Source of the DNA: Candidatus Woykebacteria bacterium RIFCSPLOWO2_01_FULL_43_14
GTDB lineage: Bacteria > Patescibacteriota > Microgenomatia > Woykebacterales > 2-01-FULL-43-14
Assembly: GCA_001816835.1 (NCBI GenBank)
Contig: MHDB01000007.1
Coordinates: 1-29,408, forward strand
Direction of reading: 5' to 3'
DNA: 29,408 nucleotides
The position numbers and the translations under genes are program-made. Shown here piece after piece: positions 7,085 through 14,598 of the stretch. The notes below the pieces were generated by a model. That model made no database searches, had not been told where the DNA came from, and saw nothing but the letters and a program-made list of their open reading frames with translations. Position 1 is the stretch's first letter; each line of letters starts with the position of its first letter.

Positions 7085-8191
7085 TTACTGATTGTAAACC
7101 TTTTCAAAAACTTTAATCGTTTCCTCAGCACACTTATCCCAGCTAAAATACTGTACACGGTCCTTGCCTCTTTTTATTAGCTGATTTCTTAGTACATCAT
7201 TTGATATAATTTGTATTATACATTCACCGATACTATCTATATCATAAGGATCAACAAGCAGTGCGCTGTCTTTGGCAACCTCAGGCATGGAAGAAATATT
7301 GGACGTAAGCACCGGCGTATGGCACGCAAAAGCCTCAAGAATAGGTATCCCGAAACCTTCAAACAAGGACGGGTAAACAAAAGCCTTCGCACCGCTATAA
7401 AGAGCTGGCAATTCCTCTGAGGTTGTATACCCCAAAAACTTAACTTTATCTCCTATACCCAACTCTTTAGGTAGTTCCATAATTTTTCCATCCAACCAAC
7501 CTCTCTTACCCGACAAAACAATATCACAATCTATCTTTCTACAAACCTTTGCATACGCTCTAAGCAAATTTTCGAGGTTTTTGCGGGGTTGGATAGTCCC
7601 AACAAAAAGTAGGTAACTACTTAAACCAAATTTTTGTTTTACGGCCTCTATCGCTTCGTTAGAAGAGGGCTTGTAGTTTTTACTATCAAAGCCTTCGTAG
7701 ACAACAGTTATTTTCGCTGGATCCACACCAAGTTTAGTAACCAAATCCTGCTTGGTAGCCTCAGACACAGCGATTAGATGGCTAGCTTTCTTAGCTGCGT
7801 AAACAGTTGATTTATTGAGATAAAACTTCTGCGGAAACTTGTGGTACTCAGGTAGGAATTCGTAACCTAGATCGTGGATAGTAACAACAGTTTTCATATC
7901 TTGTCTTCTGAGTACTGGAAGGGTGTGAGCAGGAATAAAAAGGAGTTCGGGTGGTCTTAAAGCTACTTCTAATGCTAATCCAAGTTGCGTCCACAATCTT
8001 GGCAAACTAATTATCTTCTTGCTAATGTTGTCGTGGCTACCAACCCCAAAATCAACGTCCTTGCGCAAATAGATTTCGTATTTATTTTGTCGGTCACTAT
8101 CGATGAGTGCTGAAATTAAACTGAGGCTATAATTTTCAGTTCCTGTTTTTTGGTCAGATGAGGCACGGGAGCCATCAATCCCAACTAACAT
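7085..8191 (-). CDS. GT4-family glycosyltransferase (mannosyltransferase-like)
   Basis: A 368-residue GT-B enzyme. The N-terminal half has MLVGIDGSRASSDQKTGTENY, an acceptor-side glycine and Glu loop, and IHDLGYEFLPEYH, as in mannosyltransferases of the WbaZ/MtfB kind. The C-terminal half has FVGTIQPRKNLENLLRAY and a classic E-x7-E donor motif in LFEGFGIPILEAFACHTPV, followed by SSMPEV. It probably adds a hexose to a cell-envelope glycan at the cytoplasmic face; donor and acceptor are unknown. A good Shine-Dalgarno (AAAGGA) lies before ATG 8191. It starts 13 bases after mreB and is followed by the WecG/TagA gene, so the three are probably one transcript joining cell shape to surface polymer synthesis. 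Confidence 0.85.
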   Translation of the reverse strand: MLVGIDGSRASSDQKTGTENYSLSLISALIDSDRQNKYEIYLRKDVDFGVGSHDNISKKIISLPRLWTQLGLALEVALRPPELLFIPAHTLPVLRRQDMKTVVTIHDLGYEFLPEYHKFPQKFYLNKSTVYAAKKASHLIAVSEATKQDLVTKLGVDPAKITVVYEGFDSKNYKPSSNEAIEAVKQKFGLSSYLLFVGTIQPRKNLENLLRAYAKVCRKIDCDIVLSGKRGWLDGKIMELPKELGIGDKVKFLGYTTSEELPALYSGAKAFVYPSLFEGFGIPILEAFACHTPVLTSNISSMPEVAKDSALLVDPYDIDSIGECIIQIISNDVLRNQLIKRGKDRVQYFSWDKCAEETIKVFEKVYNQ

Positions 8192-8204
8192 ACATGTTTC
8201 CTTT

Positions 8205-9212
8205 CTATCGTCGGTTTAAAGATCTTTTATAAATATCAATATTCTCTAAAGCTAAGCCAGTACCATTAACAACACAAAATAAAGGGTTCTCGGCTACATG
8301 ACAAGGGACTCCTGTTATCTGCGTAAACAACTTATCAAGATTTCGTAGCAAGGAAGTACCACCACTCATTACAATACCCTTCTCTATTATATCGGACGCC
8401 AACTCAGGTGGTGTTTGCTCTAAAACGCCTTTTATAGCTTCGACAATCTGGTTTAAGGGTAGCGCGATTGCTTCAGCAACTTCTTGGCTGGATATCTCCA
8501 TAACTCGAGGTAACCCCGTTATGCTATCCCTGCCTCTTACCTCCGTGTTATTTCTCTCCTGAACAGCAATCGCGCTACCAATGTTTATTTTAATCTCCTC
8601 GGCGCTACGCTCACCTATGATAAGATTGTGAGACCTTTTCAGATACGTGGTAATGGCTTCGTCTATCCGGTTTCCTCCAACCCGAACGCTATTGTGGACT
8701 ACGACGCCGCCTAGTGAGATAACCGCAGCTTCGGTGGATCCACCGCCAATATCAACAATCATATTCCCCGAAGGAAGGGCTATAGGAATTTTTGCCCCTA
8801 TTGCCGCTGCCAGAGGTTCGTCTATCAAATAAGCTGTCTTAGCCCCAGCCGACAAAGTCGCGTCTATTACCGCCCGTCTCTCGACACTGGTCACACCCGC
8901 TGGTACACAAATCATCACCTCAGGTTTGAAAATTCGAGACCGCCCACAAACCTTATCAATAAAATATTTAAGCATAGACTCGGTTATTACATAATCCGCG
9001 ATTACCCCATCGCGAAGCGGTCGAGAGGCAGTAATCCCTTCAGGGGTGCGCCCTAGCATTTCCCGTGCTTCATTACCAACCGCAACCACCTTGGAATCCT
9101 CATCAACGGCAACTACAGTTGGTTCATTCAAAACCACACCTTTACCCTCAAGGTAAACTAGCGAGTTGGCTGTACCTAAGTCTATCCCAATACGTTTATT
9201 AAAACCTAACAT
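8205..9212 (-). CDS. mreB: Rod-shape actin homologue MreB
   Basis: A 335-residue MreB/Mbl, full length. It has the actin-fold nucleotide motifs: GIDLGTANSLVY near residue 8 (phosphate 1), a VDIGGGSTEAAVISLGG segment (phosphate 2), LIDEPLAAAIGA (connect) and GIVMSGGTSLLRNLD (adenosine loop). MreB forms membrane-bound filaments that guide peptidoglycan insertion along the cell side. No mreC, mreD or rodA follows; glycosyltransferase genes do. The start at ATG 9212 has no Shine-Dalgarno. Instead an extended -10 (TGTTAGAAT, 9219-9227) lies so close that the predicted transcript begins on the A of ATG, so it is probably leaderless. It diverges from the PEGA protein gene. Confidence 0.95.
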   Translation of the reverse strand: MLGFNKRIGIDLGTANSLVYLEGKGVVLNEPTVVAVDEDSKVVAVGNEAREMLGRTPEGITASRPLRDGVIADYVITESMLKYFIDKVCGRSRIFKPEVMICVPAGVTSVERRAVIDATLSAGAKTAYLIDEPLAAAIGAKIPIALPSGNMIVDIGGGSTEAAVISLGGVVVHNSVRVGGNRIDEAITTYLKRSHNLIIGERSAEEIKINIGSAIAVQERNNTEVRGRDSITGLPRVMEISSQEVAEAIALPLNQIVEAIKGVLEQTPPELASDIIEKGIVMSGGTSLLRNLDKLFTQITGVPCHVAENPLFCVVNGTGLALENIDIYKRSLNRR

Positions 9213-9218
9213 GTATTG

Positions 9219-9227
9219 ATTCTAACA
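9219..9227 (-). promoter_or_regulatory. Extended -10 promoter of mreB, leaderless type
   Basis: Minus-strand TG-T-TAGAAT. The hexamer ends 6 bases before the A of ATG 9212, so +1 at the normal distance of 7 falls on the start codon. No convincing -35 is seen, which fits an extended -10 promoter. Confidence 0.6.
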
Positions 9228-9260
9228 CAGCTCAGGTTGTAGACGATAGGTTTTAGGTTA

Positions 9261-9270
9261 TAGCATGCTA
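9261..9270. promoter_or_regulatory. Palindrome between divergent mreB and PEGA promoters
   Basis: TAGCATGCTA is a perfect 10-bp palindrome, flanked by GATAG (9245-9249) and CTATC (9271-9275), which can pair. It lies midway between the two divergent -10 boxes, where a shared operator would sit. It could equally be part of the short repeat clutter seen in other gaps; the neighbouring CAGGTTGTAG recurs near 18782. Confidence 0.25.
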
Positions 9271-9284
9271 CTATCCTGATACTG

Positions 9285-9290
9285 TATAAT
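9285..9290 (+). promoter_or_regulatory. -10 box of the PEGA gene, leaderless type
   Basis: A consensus TATAAT on the plus strand, whose expected start (9297-9298) coincides with the A of ATG 9298. An upstream ATG at 9289 lies inside the -10 itself, so it cannot be the start on a transcript from this promoter. No good -35 is visible. Confidence 0.55.
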
Positions 9291-9297
9291 GGTTTTA

Positions 9298-10443
9298 ATG
9301 AACCGATACTACCTAGGTCTCCTCGCAACAGTACTGACAATAATAGCCGTTTCCACTGTTCTAATTTTCCAAGCCAAGGGTTACAAGCTTGATTTCGAAA
9401 ACAAACGCATCGAAAAAACAGGCATACTTGCTATCTCATCAGTCCCGACCGGAGCAGCGGTTTATCTTAACGGCCACCTGATAAGCGCTACTAACGCTAA
9501 TATCCAAAACTTAACTCCTGGCGAGTACCACTTGAAAGTCACTAAAGAGGGTTTTATCTCTTGGGAGAAAAAAGTGTTAGTCTCTGAAGAGCTGGTGACA
9601 CTGGTCGAGATAGCGTTATTTCCGGCTGTACCTGATCTTAGCCCACTCACTTTTACGGGCTCACACAGCCCTAAGCTTTCTCCTGACGGCCAGAAGATCG
9701 TGTACGCCCTCAGAAACGGTGAGAAAAGTGGTCTGTGGGTGTTGGATCTAGCCGACAAGCCGGTTTTTTTCTCGAAAGAACCCAAACAGATTGCTAAAGA
9801 TAGTTCAAGTCTAAGCTTTTCGGACAGTACTTTTTCATGGACGCCCGACAGCAAGACAGTCCTTGTCACCCTCCAGGAGAACTCTAAGGAAGGCGGCGAA
9901 TACACAAGGACTTATCTTCTAGTGGCTGATCAACTAAATAATGAGCGGCTATCAGACATCACAACTACTATCGAGAGAACAAAGAAAACTTGGGCTGATG
10001 ATTATAACTTAAAAAAAGAAGGTCGAATCAGTAAACTTGTTAATATTGGCGCTCAAGAACTGGCTACCAAGAGCGCTAACATCGCCTGGTCTTTAGATGA
10101 GAAAAGATTTTTGGTGTACGAAACAGAGGTAATAAAGAACGGAGATAAAGAGCAAACTAAGCTTGGAAAAGCAAAAGTCTATGATAGCAAATTAGATAAA
10201 ACATTCACTCTGCCTGACGCCGATAGCTACGTTTGGTATCCAGACAGCGCCCATCTCATACTCGTGGCCGATCAGTCCATATCCATAATAGAGTACACTG
10301 GGGAAAACCGCTCAACCATCTACAGTGGAAATTTTGACCCAACTATTATCTTCCCGTCCCCTAATGGGTCAAAACTAATAATCCTCTCTAGCTTCAACCA
10401 ATCAATTAAAGAACCAAACCTTTACACGATCAACCTTCAGTAA
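9298..10443 (+). CDS. Membrane-anchored PEGA-domain protein with beta-propeller-like C-terminus
   Basis: About 381 residues. One N-terminal transmembrane helix (YLGLLATVLTIIAVSTVLIF) is followed by a PEGA domain at about residues 42-110, with signature V-P-T-G-A-A-V-Y-L-N-G and L-T-P-G-E-Y-H-L-K-V-T-K-E-G-F. The rest has TolB/WD40-like blade motifs such as SPKLSPDGQKIVYALR, FSWTPDSKTVLV, IAWSLDEKRFLVYE and YVWYPDSAHLILV. PEGA domains are extracytoplasmic beta-sandwich modules often attached to envelope proteins; blade repeats usually bind proteins or glycans. It is probably anchored with the bulk outside the membrane. It is the only clear plus-strand gene, diverges from mreB and converges on the sortase gene with a 10-bp gap. 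The start at 9298 is chosen over 9289 because the -10 box covers 9289. Confidence 0.82.
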   Translation: MNRYYLGLLATVLTIIAVSTVLIFQAKGYKLDFENKRIEKTGILAISSVPTGAAVYLNGHLISATNANIQNLTPGEYHLKVTKEGFISWEKKVLVSEELVTLVEIALFPAVPDLSPLTFTGSHSPKLSPDGQKIVYALRNGEKSGLWVLDLADKPVFFSKEPKQIAKDSSSLSFSDSTFSWTPDSKTVLVTLQENSKEGGEYTRTYLLVADQLNNERLSDITTTIERTKKTWADDYNLKKEGRISKLVNIGAQELATKSANIAWSLDEKRFLVYETEVIKNGDKEQTKLGKAKVYDSKLDKTFTLPDADSYVWYPDSAHLILVADQSISIIEYTGENRSTIYSGNFDPTIIFPSPNGSKLIILSSFNQSIKEPNLYTINLQ

Positions 10444-10453
10444 ATCTTAGGGT

Positions 10454-11164
10454 CTAGTAGCTTCCTACGAGTTTGGCAGTAACAATCAATCTCCGCAACT
10501 GAGTACCTGGCGGGTCGCAAGTTTGCAACGTAAGGATTGACTCTTTCGAGGGGTCAGTTAGATATCTTACGTCTACTGACTCAACTATTTTCTTATCGTA
10601 AACTTCGTAATCAAATCTGCGACCTTTAAAAAATGTCACTACCCTATCTCCAGGTTCCAGCTTATTTAGATTAATGAAAATAGCGTTATACCTTTTTATA
10701 TAATCCAGTATATTTAAAGTAGAGTGGGCAAAAATAAAAACGTTGTTATTTTCCCCTCCTTGGGCGCCCGGATAAGCTGTCCCGGCCGCATGGGCTGCCC
10801 CCAGGGCCATAGCGTTCCAGTATGAGTCGTAGTTCGAGCTGTCCACATCAGCAATTATCGGAGCATTAACATTGATCTTTTCAATTACTATTCCAAAGCT
10901 AGTATCCACAGGTTTGATGGGGATTGGTGGTGGTGTAGCAAGTATTCCCGCGAAGGTCACACCTTTTTCTGGCTTTGTATAGCCCTGTCCTTCAAGACGA
11001 TACTCTTTATACCAAAACTTGTCCCAATAGTAAGCAAATTGATTCTGGGCCATCGGCCAAACAGCCAAAATGGTAAGCACAATACCAAAAATAACCAAGG
11101 AGTTTCCCAAGGTTCTAACAATAACAAACAACCAAAATTTCTTTTTTGTATCTAGATTTTTCAT
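10454..11164 (-). CDS. Sortase (class D/E-like transpeptidase)
   Basis: A 236-residue protein with an N-terminal membrane helix (residues about 15-37) and a C-terminal sortase beta-barrel. The catalytic triad is visible: His147 in FIFAHS, Cys216 in LTLQTCDPPGT, and Arg224 or Arg225 in QLRRLIVTAKL. The T-L-x-T-C-x-P-P-G-T-x-x-R-R-L-(I/V)-V pattern is that of class D/E sortases. Sortases cut a C-terminal sorting motif and join the protein to a surface nucleophile outside the membrane. No LPxTG-type substrate with a membrane tail is visible here. The large LamG protein ends in an unusual Trp-rich tail instead. The gene is preceded by TGGTAAAAT, a possible extended -10, and lies downstream of the tRNA pair on the same strand. 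Confidence 0.9.
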   Translation of the reverse strand: MKNLDTKKKFWLFVIVRTLGNSLVIFGIVLTILAVWPMAQNQFAYYWDKFWYKEYRLEGQGYTKPEKGVTFAGILATPPPIPIKPVDTSFGIVIEKINVNAPIIADVDSSNYDSYWNAMALGAAHAAGTAYPGAQGGENNNVFIFAHSTLNILDYIKRYNAIFINLNKLEPGDRVVTFFKGRRFDYEVYDKKIVESVDVRYLTDPSKESILTLQTCDPPGTQLRRLIVTAKLVGSY

Positions 11165-11262
11165 AAGTCTTGTATCTTTTTTATAGGTTGGAATTTTACC
11201 ACAAAGTGAAGCTAATTACAACAGACATCTAGTTAACTGGAGTTTATAAAGGTAGGTTAATT

Positions 11263-11337
11263 TGGTCGGGGTGCAGGGAATTGAACCCTGTACCTCTCGG
11301 TCCCGAACCGAGCGTTCTACCGATGAACTACACCCCG
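11263..11337 (-). tRNA. tRNA-Pro (anticodon CGG)
   Basis: A full cloverleaf on the minus strand. Acceptor stem CGGGGTG pairs with CACCCCG (7 pairs, including the C1-G72 typical of bacterial tRNA-Pro). The D arm is GTTC/GAAC, the anticodon stem CTCGG/CCGAG holds loop TTCGGGA, and the T arm is CAGGG-TTCAATT-CCCTG. Discriminator A73 is followed by an encoded CCA. It reads the proline codon CCG. Confidence 0.95.
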
Positions 11338-11487
11338 CTAATACTACCTTAAAGTTGCGTTGGCCAAGGAAAGACGAATCTTTCCTTGGTATTCCTATCT
11401 CTTCTGGCAAGTTACCCATACAGTAATACTCACGGATCAGGTACAACTCCAAAGGCTTTACTCGCTAGCTCTCACTGCTAGTAAATA

Positions 11488-11564
11488 TGGTACCCCCGGA
11501 CAGATTTGAACTGTCGACCTTCTCGTTAGGAGTGAGATGCTCTATCCAACTGAGCTACGGGGGC
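11488..11564 (-). tRNA. tRNA-Arg (anticodon CCU)
   Basis: Acceptor GCCCCCG pairs with CGGGGGT, with a G1-U72 wobble at the tip. The D arm is AGCTC...GAGC. The anticodon loop is CTCCTAA on the stem TCTCA/CGAGA, whose last pair is an A-C mismatch. The T arm is GACAG-TTCAAAT-CTGTC. The discriminator is A and CCA is encoded. It reads the arginine codon AGG. It lies 150 bases upstream of tRNA-Pro and may share its transcript. Confidence 0.93.
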
Positions 11565-11575
11565 AGATTAGAACT

Positions 11576-11604
11576 ATTATACACTTTAGGAATTTTAGAG
11601 CAAA
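11576..11604 (-). promoter_or_regulatory. Promoter of the tRNA-Arg/tRNA-Pro unit
   Basis: Consensus -10 TATAAT (11576-11581) lies 11 bases before the tRNA-Arg 5' end. A weak -35 (TTTGCT, 11599-11604) sits at 17-base spacing. The predicted start is about 5 bases before the mature tRNA. Confidence 0.55.
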
Positions 11605-11688
11605 ATGTGAAGCTAAACTTAGGAATAAAATAACCCTGTATCAGACAATCAACTAAACTTTCTGTTTACCAGTTATTTGTTAGCACAG

Positions 11689-11734
11689 CTAGTAATTTTT
11701 AGCAGTCATAATGTATATTCTGCTTAATTACTAG
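11689..11734. repeat. Stem-loop downstream of ndk
   Basis: CTAGTAATT (11689-11697) and AGCAG (11701-11705) pair with CTGCT (11720-11724) and AATTACTAG (11726-11734) around a 14-base loop. It lies 47 bases after the ndk stop, with no U-run behind it. It could act as an mRNA-end structure or be one of the short palindromic repeats seen in other gaps. The rest of the 216-bp gap to tRNA-Arg holds only the tRNA promoter. Confidence 0.5.
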
Positions 11735-11780
11735 TTATTCACTAATCTACCAGATAAATTCTTAGACAGTACTCAGAGTT

Positions 11781-12362
11781 TCAGAACATCACGTCTTCAT
11801 CTGAACGTTTGTAGGTATGAATCTCATCACTTGTAAACCAGTGATTTATTTCGCGCTCTGCTTCTTCTGGCTCACCAGAAGCATGTATTAGATTGATAAC
11901 AGCACGTTTGCGTGAATTGGCCAAAGCTGGCGAATCAATCGAAAAATCACCTCTGATTGTCCCCGGTAAAGCAAAAGTCGGAAGGGTATTTCCAGTCAGC
12001 AATCTCACGTTGGATATAGCGTGTATCCCCTCCAGAACAATTGCGACCACTGGTCCAGAGGACAAGTATTCTGAATTCCATTCTCGAATCATTTTTCCGA
12101 TCTCAAGAGGATTGTTGGTACCAATATATTCTATGGGGTCGAGGCCGTACTCAACGTAAGTTTTTAGGCTTTTCTCACCCATTAACTGCATATGCTCTTC
12201 ATTAACTGGGTAGTGACTCATGGCCTGATCCCTACTGGCAGTAACCATCTTCATGGCGATTACCTTAAGCCCAGCACGCTCGTAGCGCTCCATGATAGGA
12301 CCAATAAGCCCTCTTTTCACACCATCAGGTTTTATTAAAACTAAGGTTCTTTCAAGTTTCAT
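11781..12362 (-). CDS. ndk: Nucleoside diphosphate kinase (long form)
   Basis: The protein begins ERTLVLIKPDGVKRGLIG, then has LSSGPVVAIVLEG, the R-x-L-x-G-x-T segment (RLLTGNTLP), PGTIRGDFS and NLIHASGEPEEAEREI. His160 in the NLIHASG motif is the phosphorylated histidine. The enzyme equalises nucleoside di- and triphosphate pools with ATP. At 193 residues it is about 50 longer than the common 140-150-residue form. An extra segment at about residues 62-95 lies before SSGPVV, and a C-terminal tail follows W-F. A strong AGGAGG lies 4 bases before ATG 12362. It follows the M16 peptidase with a 53-bp gap holding an inverted repeat. Confidence 0.95.
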   Translation of the reverse strand: MKLERTLVLIKPDGVKRGLIGPIMERYERAGLKVIAMKMVTASRDQAMSHYPVNEEHMQLMGEKSLKTYVEYGLDPIEYIGTNNPLEIGKMIREWNSEYLSSGPVVAIVLEGIHAISNVRLLTGNTLPTFALPGTIRGDFSIDSPALANSRKRAVINLIHASGEPEEAEREINHWFTSDEIHTYKRSDEDVMF

Positions 12363-12379
12363 TTATCCTCCTTCTGATA

Positions 12380-12426
12380 GTTCACAGTAGTTTGCTGCGA
12401 ACCGTGAACAAGTTGCTACTGTGAAC
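12380..12426. repeat. Inverted repeat between M16 gene and ndk, covering the M16 stop
   Basis: GTTCACAGTAG (12380-12390) and CTACTGTGAAC (12416-12426) are exact reverse complements of 11 bp. Between them is a related unit (CGAACCGTGAAC). The right arm contains the stop codon and the last codons (Ser-Gln) of the M16 gene. There is no U-run, so it is not a standard terminator. Confidence 0.65.
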
Positions 12427-13687
12427 TCTCCAGTATATCCTGAAATTTATTATCGTCCTTGTAAGGTCCAATCATGGCCAAGTTTAAATTTTGCTTTGTG
12501 AACAGTTCTTTTGCGACTGATTGTACTTGATCAGCAGTCACTAAGTCAACGTGATCCATAATCTCAAAAGGAGTTTTAATCTCCTTTTCAAGTGTCTCCT
12601 GCAAGAGGTAAAGGGCACTGACTTCTTTAGAATCCTCCAACTCAAGGACGATCTTGCCCTTTAAATACTCCTTAGCTTTAGCCAATTCTTCTTCAGGAAC
12701 ACTTTCCCGAGTAATTTTTTCAAACTCTTTAAGCGTAAGTTCTATGGCTTCGGAAATCTTATCTTTTTGGACTCCAGCGTTAACCACAATCGTACCGCTG
12801 TCCAAATACTCATCAGTACTACACCTAACATAGTAACCAAGTCCACGTCTCTCCCGCAATTCAATAAATAACCTGGAACTCATCGTACCACCCAAAATAT
12901 TACTTAGAACAGCGCTAATGTAGTGGTTCCTATGACCTAGAGGGTATGATCGATAACCCAGTGCAAAATGCGCTTGTTCAGTGTCCTTATAGGCAATCTT
13001 TACAACAGGGCGCTCTTGCTTGGAATGATAAGGAACAAATCTATTATCAGTTCTCGTATCCAAACTGCCAAGATACTTTTCTCCTAAGCCTCTGGCCTTC
13101 TCGGAAGTGATATCACCAGCAATACCAAGTACGATATTTTGGGGAGAGTAAAACGTTTTCAGGTAGTTCTTAAAACTTTCCTGCGAAATGCTATTTATCG
13201 ATTCGGTATGTCCAACCACATCCCAACCTAAAGGATGGTCGCCAAATAGCAGCGAGTCGTAAACATTGCTAATGTAGCGAGTCGGCATATCCATATACAT
13301 CCGCATTTCTTCAAGAATAACGCCTCGTTCGCGTTCGATTTCTTCGGGGTCAAACTTGGAATTCAGTAACATATCTGAAAGAACATCCAGCGAAAGATCG
13401 GTATGATTGCTAGCAGCCTTGACGTAATACCCAGTGTATTCTTTACTTGTAAACGCGTTAAAATCCCCACCAACACCATCAATAACAGTAGAGATATCTA
13501 GAGCACTAGGACGCTTGGAAGTGCCTTTAAAAAACATGTGTTCAGCGAAATGGGCAACCCCATTCACTTCCCACGTCTCATATCTAGCGCCCGCGCCGAC
13601 CATAATCATGACTGTAGCGCTTTTTACGCCGTCCATGGGCGCGGTAATTACTCGTAAACCATTATCTAAAGTCTCTTTGGTAAACAT
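12416..13687 (-). CDS. M16-family zinc peptidase (processing-peptidase-like)
   Basis: A 423-residue single-unit M16 protein (M16B size). The inverted zinc motif H-x-x-E-H is at His46-Glu49-His50 in NGVAHFAEHMFFKG. The distal Glu ligand lies in the RERGVILEEMRMYMDMP region, and the C-terminal lobe has the R/Y pair (LRERRGLGYYVRC). Such enzymes cleave short peptides or presequences, usually as dimers in the cytoplasm or at the membrane; no signal peptide is seen. ATG 13687 lacks a Shine-Dalgarno. An extended -10 (TGGTACAAT, 13694-13702) lies so close that the transcript should begin at ATG. The C-terminus (Ser-Ser-Gln-stop) is written by an arm of the 12380-12426 repeat. Neighbours are ndk downstream and the phosphoesterase upstream. 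Confidence 0.92.
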   Translation of the reverse strand: MFTKETLDNGLRVITAPMDGVKSATVMIMVGAGARYETWEVNGVAHFAEHMFFKGTSKRPSALDISTVIDGVGGDFNAFTSKEYTGYYVKAASNHTDLSLDVLSDMLLNSKFDPEEIERERGVILEEMRMYMDMPTRYISNVYDSLLFGDHPLGWDVVGHTESINSISQESFKNYLKTFYSPQNIVLGIAGDITSEKARGLGEKYLGSLDTRTDNRFVPYHSKQERPVVKIAYKDTEQAHFALGYRSYPLGHRNHYISAVLSNILGGTMSSRLFIELRERRGLGYYVRCSTDEYLDSGTIVVNAGVQKDKISEAIELTLKEFEKITRESVPEEELAKAKEYLKGKIVLELEDSKEVSALYLLQETLEKEIKTPFEIMDHVDLVTADQVQSVAKELFTKQNLNLAMIGPYKDDNKFQDILESSQ

Positions 13688-13693
13688 AATCGA

Positions 13694-13702
13694 ATTGTAC
13701 CA
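13694..13702 (-). promoter_or_regulatory. Extended -10 promoter of the M16 gene, leaderless type
   Basis: Minus-strand TG-G-TACAAT ends 6 bases before the A of ATG 13687, so the expected +1 is the start codon. It lies in the 23-bp gap after the phosphoesterase gene; no strong -35 is seen. Confidence 0.55.
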
Positions 13703-13710
13703 CTAACACA

Positions 13711-14583
13711 CTACTCCAAAACAACTTCCTCTATCTCAATAGACCGGTCGTCAAAAACATCAATTAAATCAAATCTGGGCTTCTGAAGATTACGCTCCAA
13801 AGTGATCGCTCCGACAATTCGTATCTTTAAACCACTACTCGGTTCTTCATAACTCGAAGATAGATGGTGGTCTCCAGCAAAAACCCTCTCCACTCCGTAA
13901 TCCGACAGGAGTGACAGAAGCTCATCTGTTTCCTTTTTCACCCCAGAGTTTTCCCCCTGCTTTTCCCAAATAGTTCGATAGCTTGTCGGGTGATATAAAG
14001 GCAGATGCATAAAAACCAGGATTTTTTTCTCATTGTTGGCACTTAAATCTTTTTTCAACCACTCCATTTGATCTCTACCGATCCCTCTTTCTGTATCAGA
14101 AGTATCTATTAAGATATGGTGTACACCATTTTTATCAAAAGACTGATAGGGGGAACCAAAAACCGCTCGGAAATTTGCTATGCCCGACTCCCAAAGGTCG
14201 TGGTCCCCCGGAACTGAATAGTACGGAATTTCACTATCATCAAATATTTGCTTCATCTCATTAAGTTCTTCTTTAGTACCTACTTTAGTCCAATCTCCTG
14301 TAATCACGATATACTGAACCTTTTTTTCTTTGGCTGCAACAAGTGCAAGTTGCGCATAATTTTCGTCGCTATGAATGTCACTCATAACGGCGAAGCGGTA
14401 CAAGGAATTACGATCATAAGGGTTCTTACTGCTGTTCGGCAGATACTTAGCCAGCAATTCCAAAAGATCAAAGCTAATATTAAGCGGGTTATTCCCACTT
14501 GTTTTCACATAAAAACTATAGCTTACTAGTAATAAACCTATCATTATTATCAACAATATTATGTTTCTTAGTATATGGAACAT
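13711..14583 (-). CDS. Membrane-anchored calcineurin-like metallophosphoesterase
   Basis: A 290-residue protein. The N-terminal hydrophobic helix (ILRNIILLIIMIGLLLVSYSF) is followed by a metallophosphoesterase domain with the five motifs: MSDIH (Asp69, His71), GDW (Asp97), PGDHD (127-129), FMHLPLYHPT, and FAGDHHLSSS. The common G-N-H-D is G-D-H-D here, so Asp127 stands where Asn is usual. Such enzymes use two metal ions to hydrolyse phosphomonoesters or diesters. The anchor suggests action outside the membrane or at its face; the substrate is unknown. It follows argS by 15 bases and precedes the M16 gene, and it may be read through from argS. Confidence 0.88.
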   Translation of the reverse strand: MFHILRNIILLIIMIGLLLVSYSFYVKTSGNNPLNISFDLLELLAKYLPNSSKNPYDRNSLYRFAVMSDIHSDENYAQLALVAAKEKKVQYIVITGDWTKVGTKEELNEMKQIFDDSEIPYYSVPGDHDLWESGIANFRAVFGSPYQSFDKNGVHHILIDTSDTERGIGRDQMEWLKKDLSANNEKKILVFMHLPLYHPTSYRTIWEKQGENSGVKKETDELLSLLSDYGVERVFAGDHHLSSSYEEPSSGLKIRIVGAITLERNLQKPRFDLIDVFDDRSIEIEEVVLE

Positions 14584-14598
14584 AATTAAAGACTCTTT

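Noticed and set aside
9289..9291. ATG 9289 as start of the PEGA protein
   Set aside because: It lies within the TATAAT box, so a transcript from that promoter begins after it; ATG 9298 fits.
11216..11452. 78-codon minus-strand ORF
   Set aside because: It reads straight through the tRNA-Pro gene, has no family features, and is explained by the tRNA.
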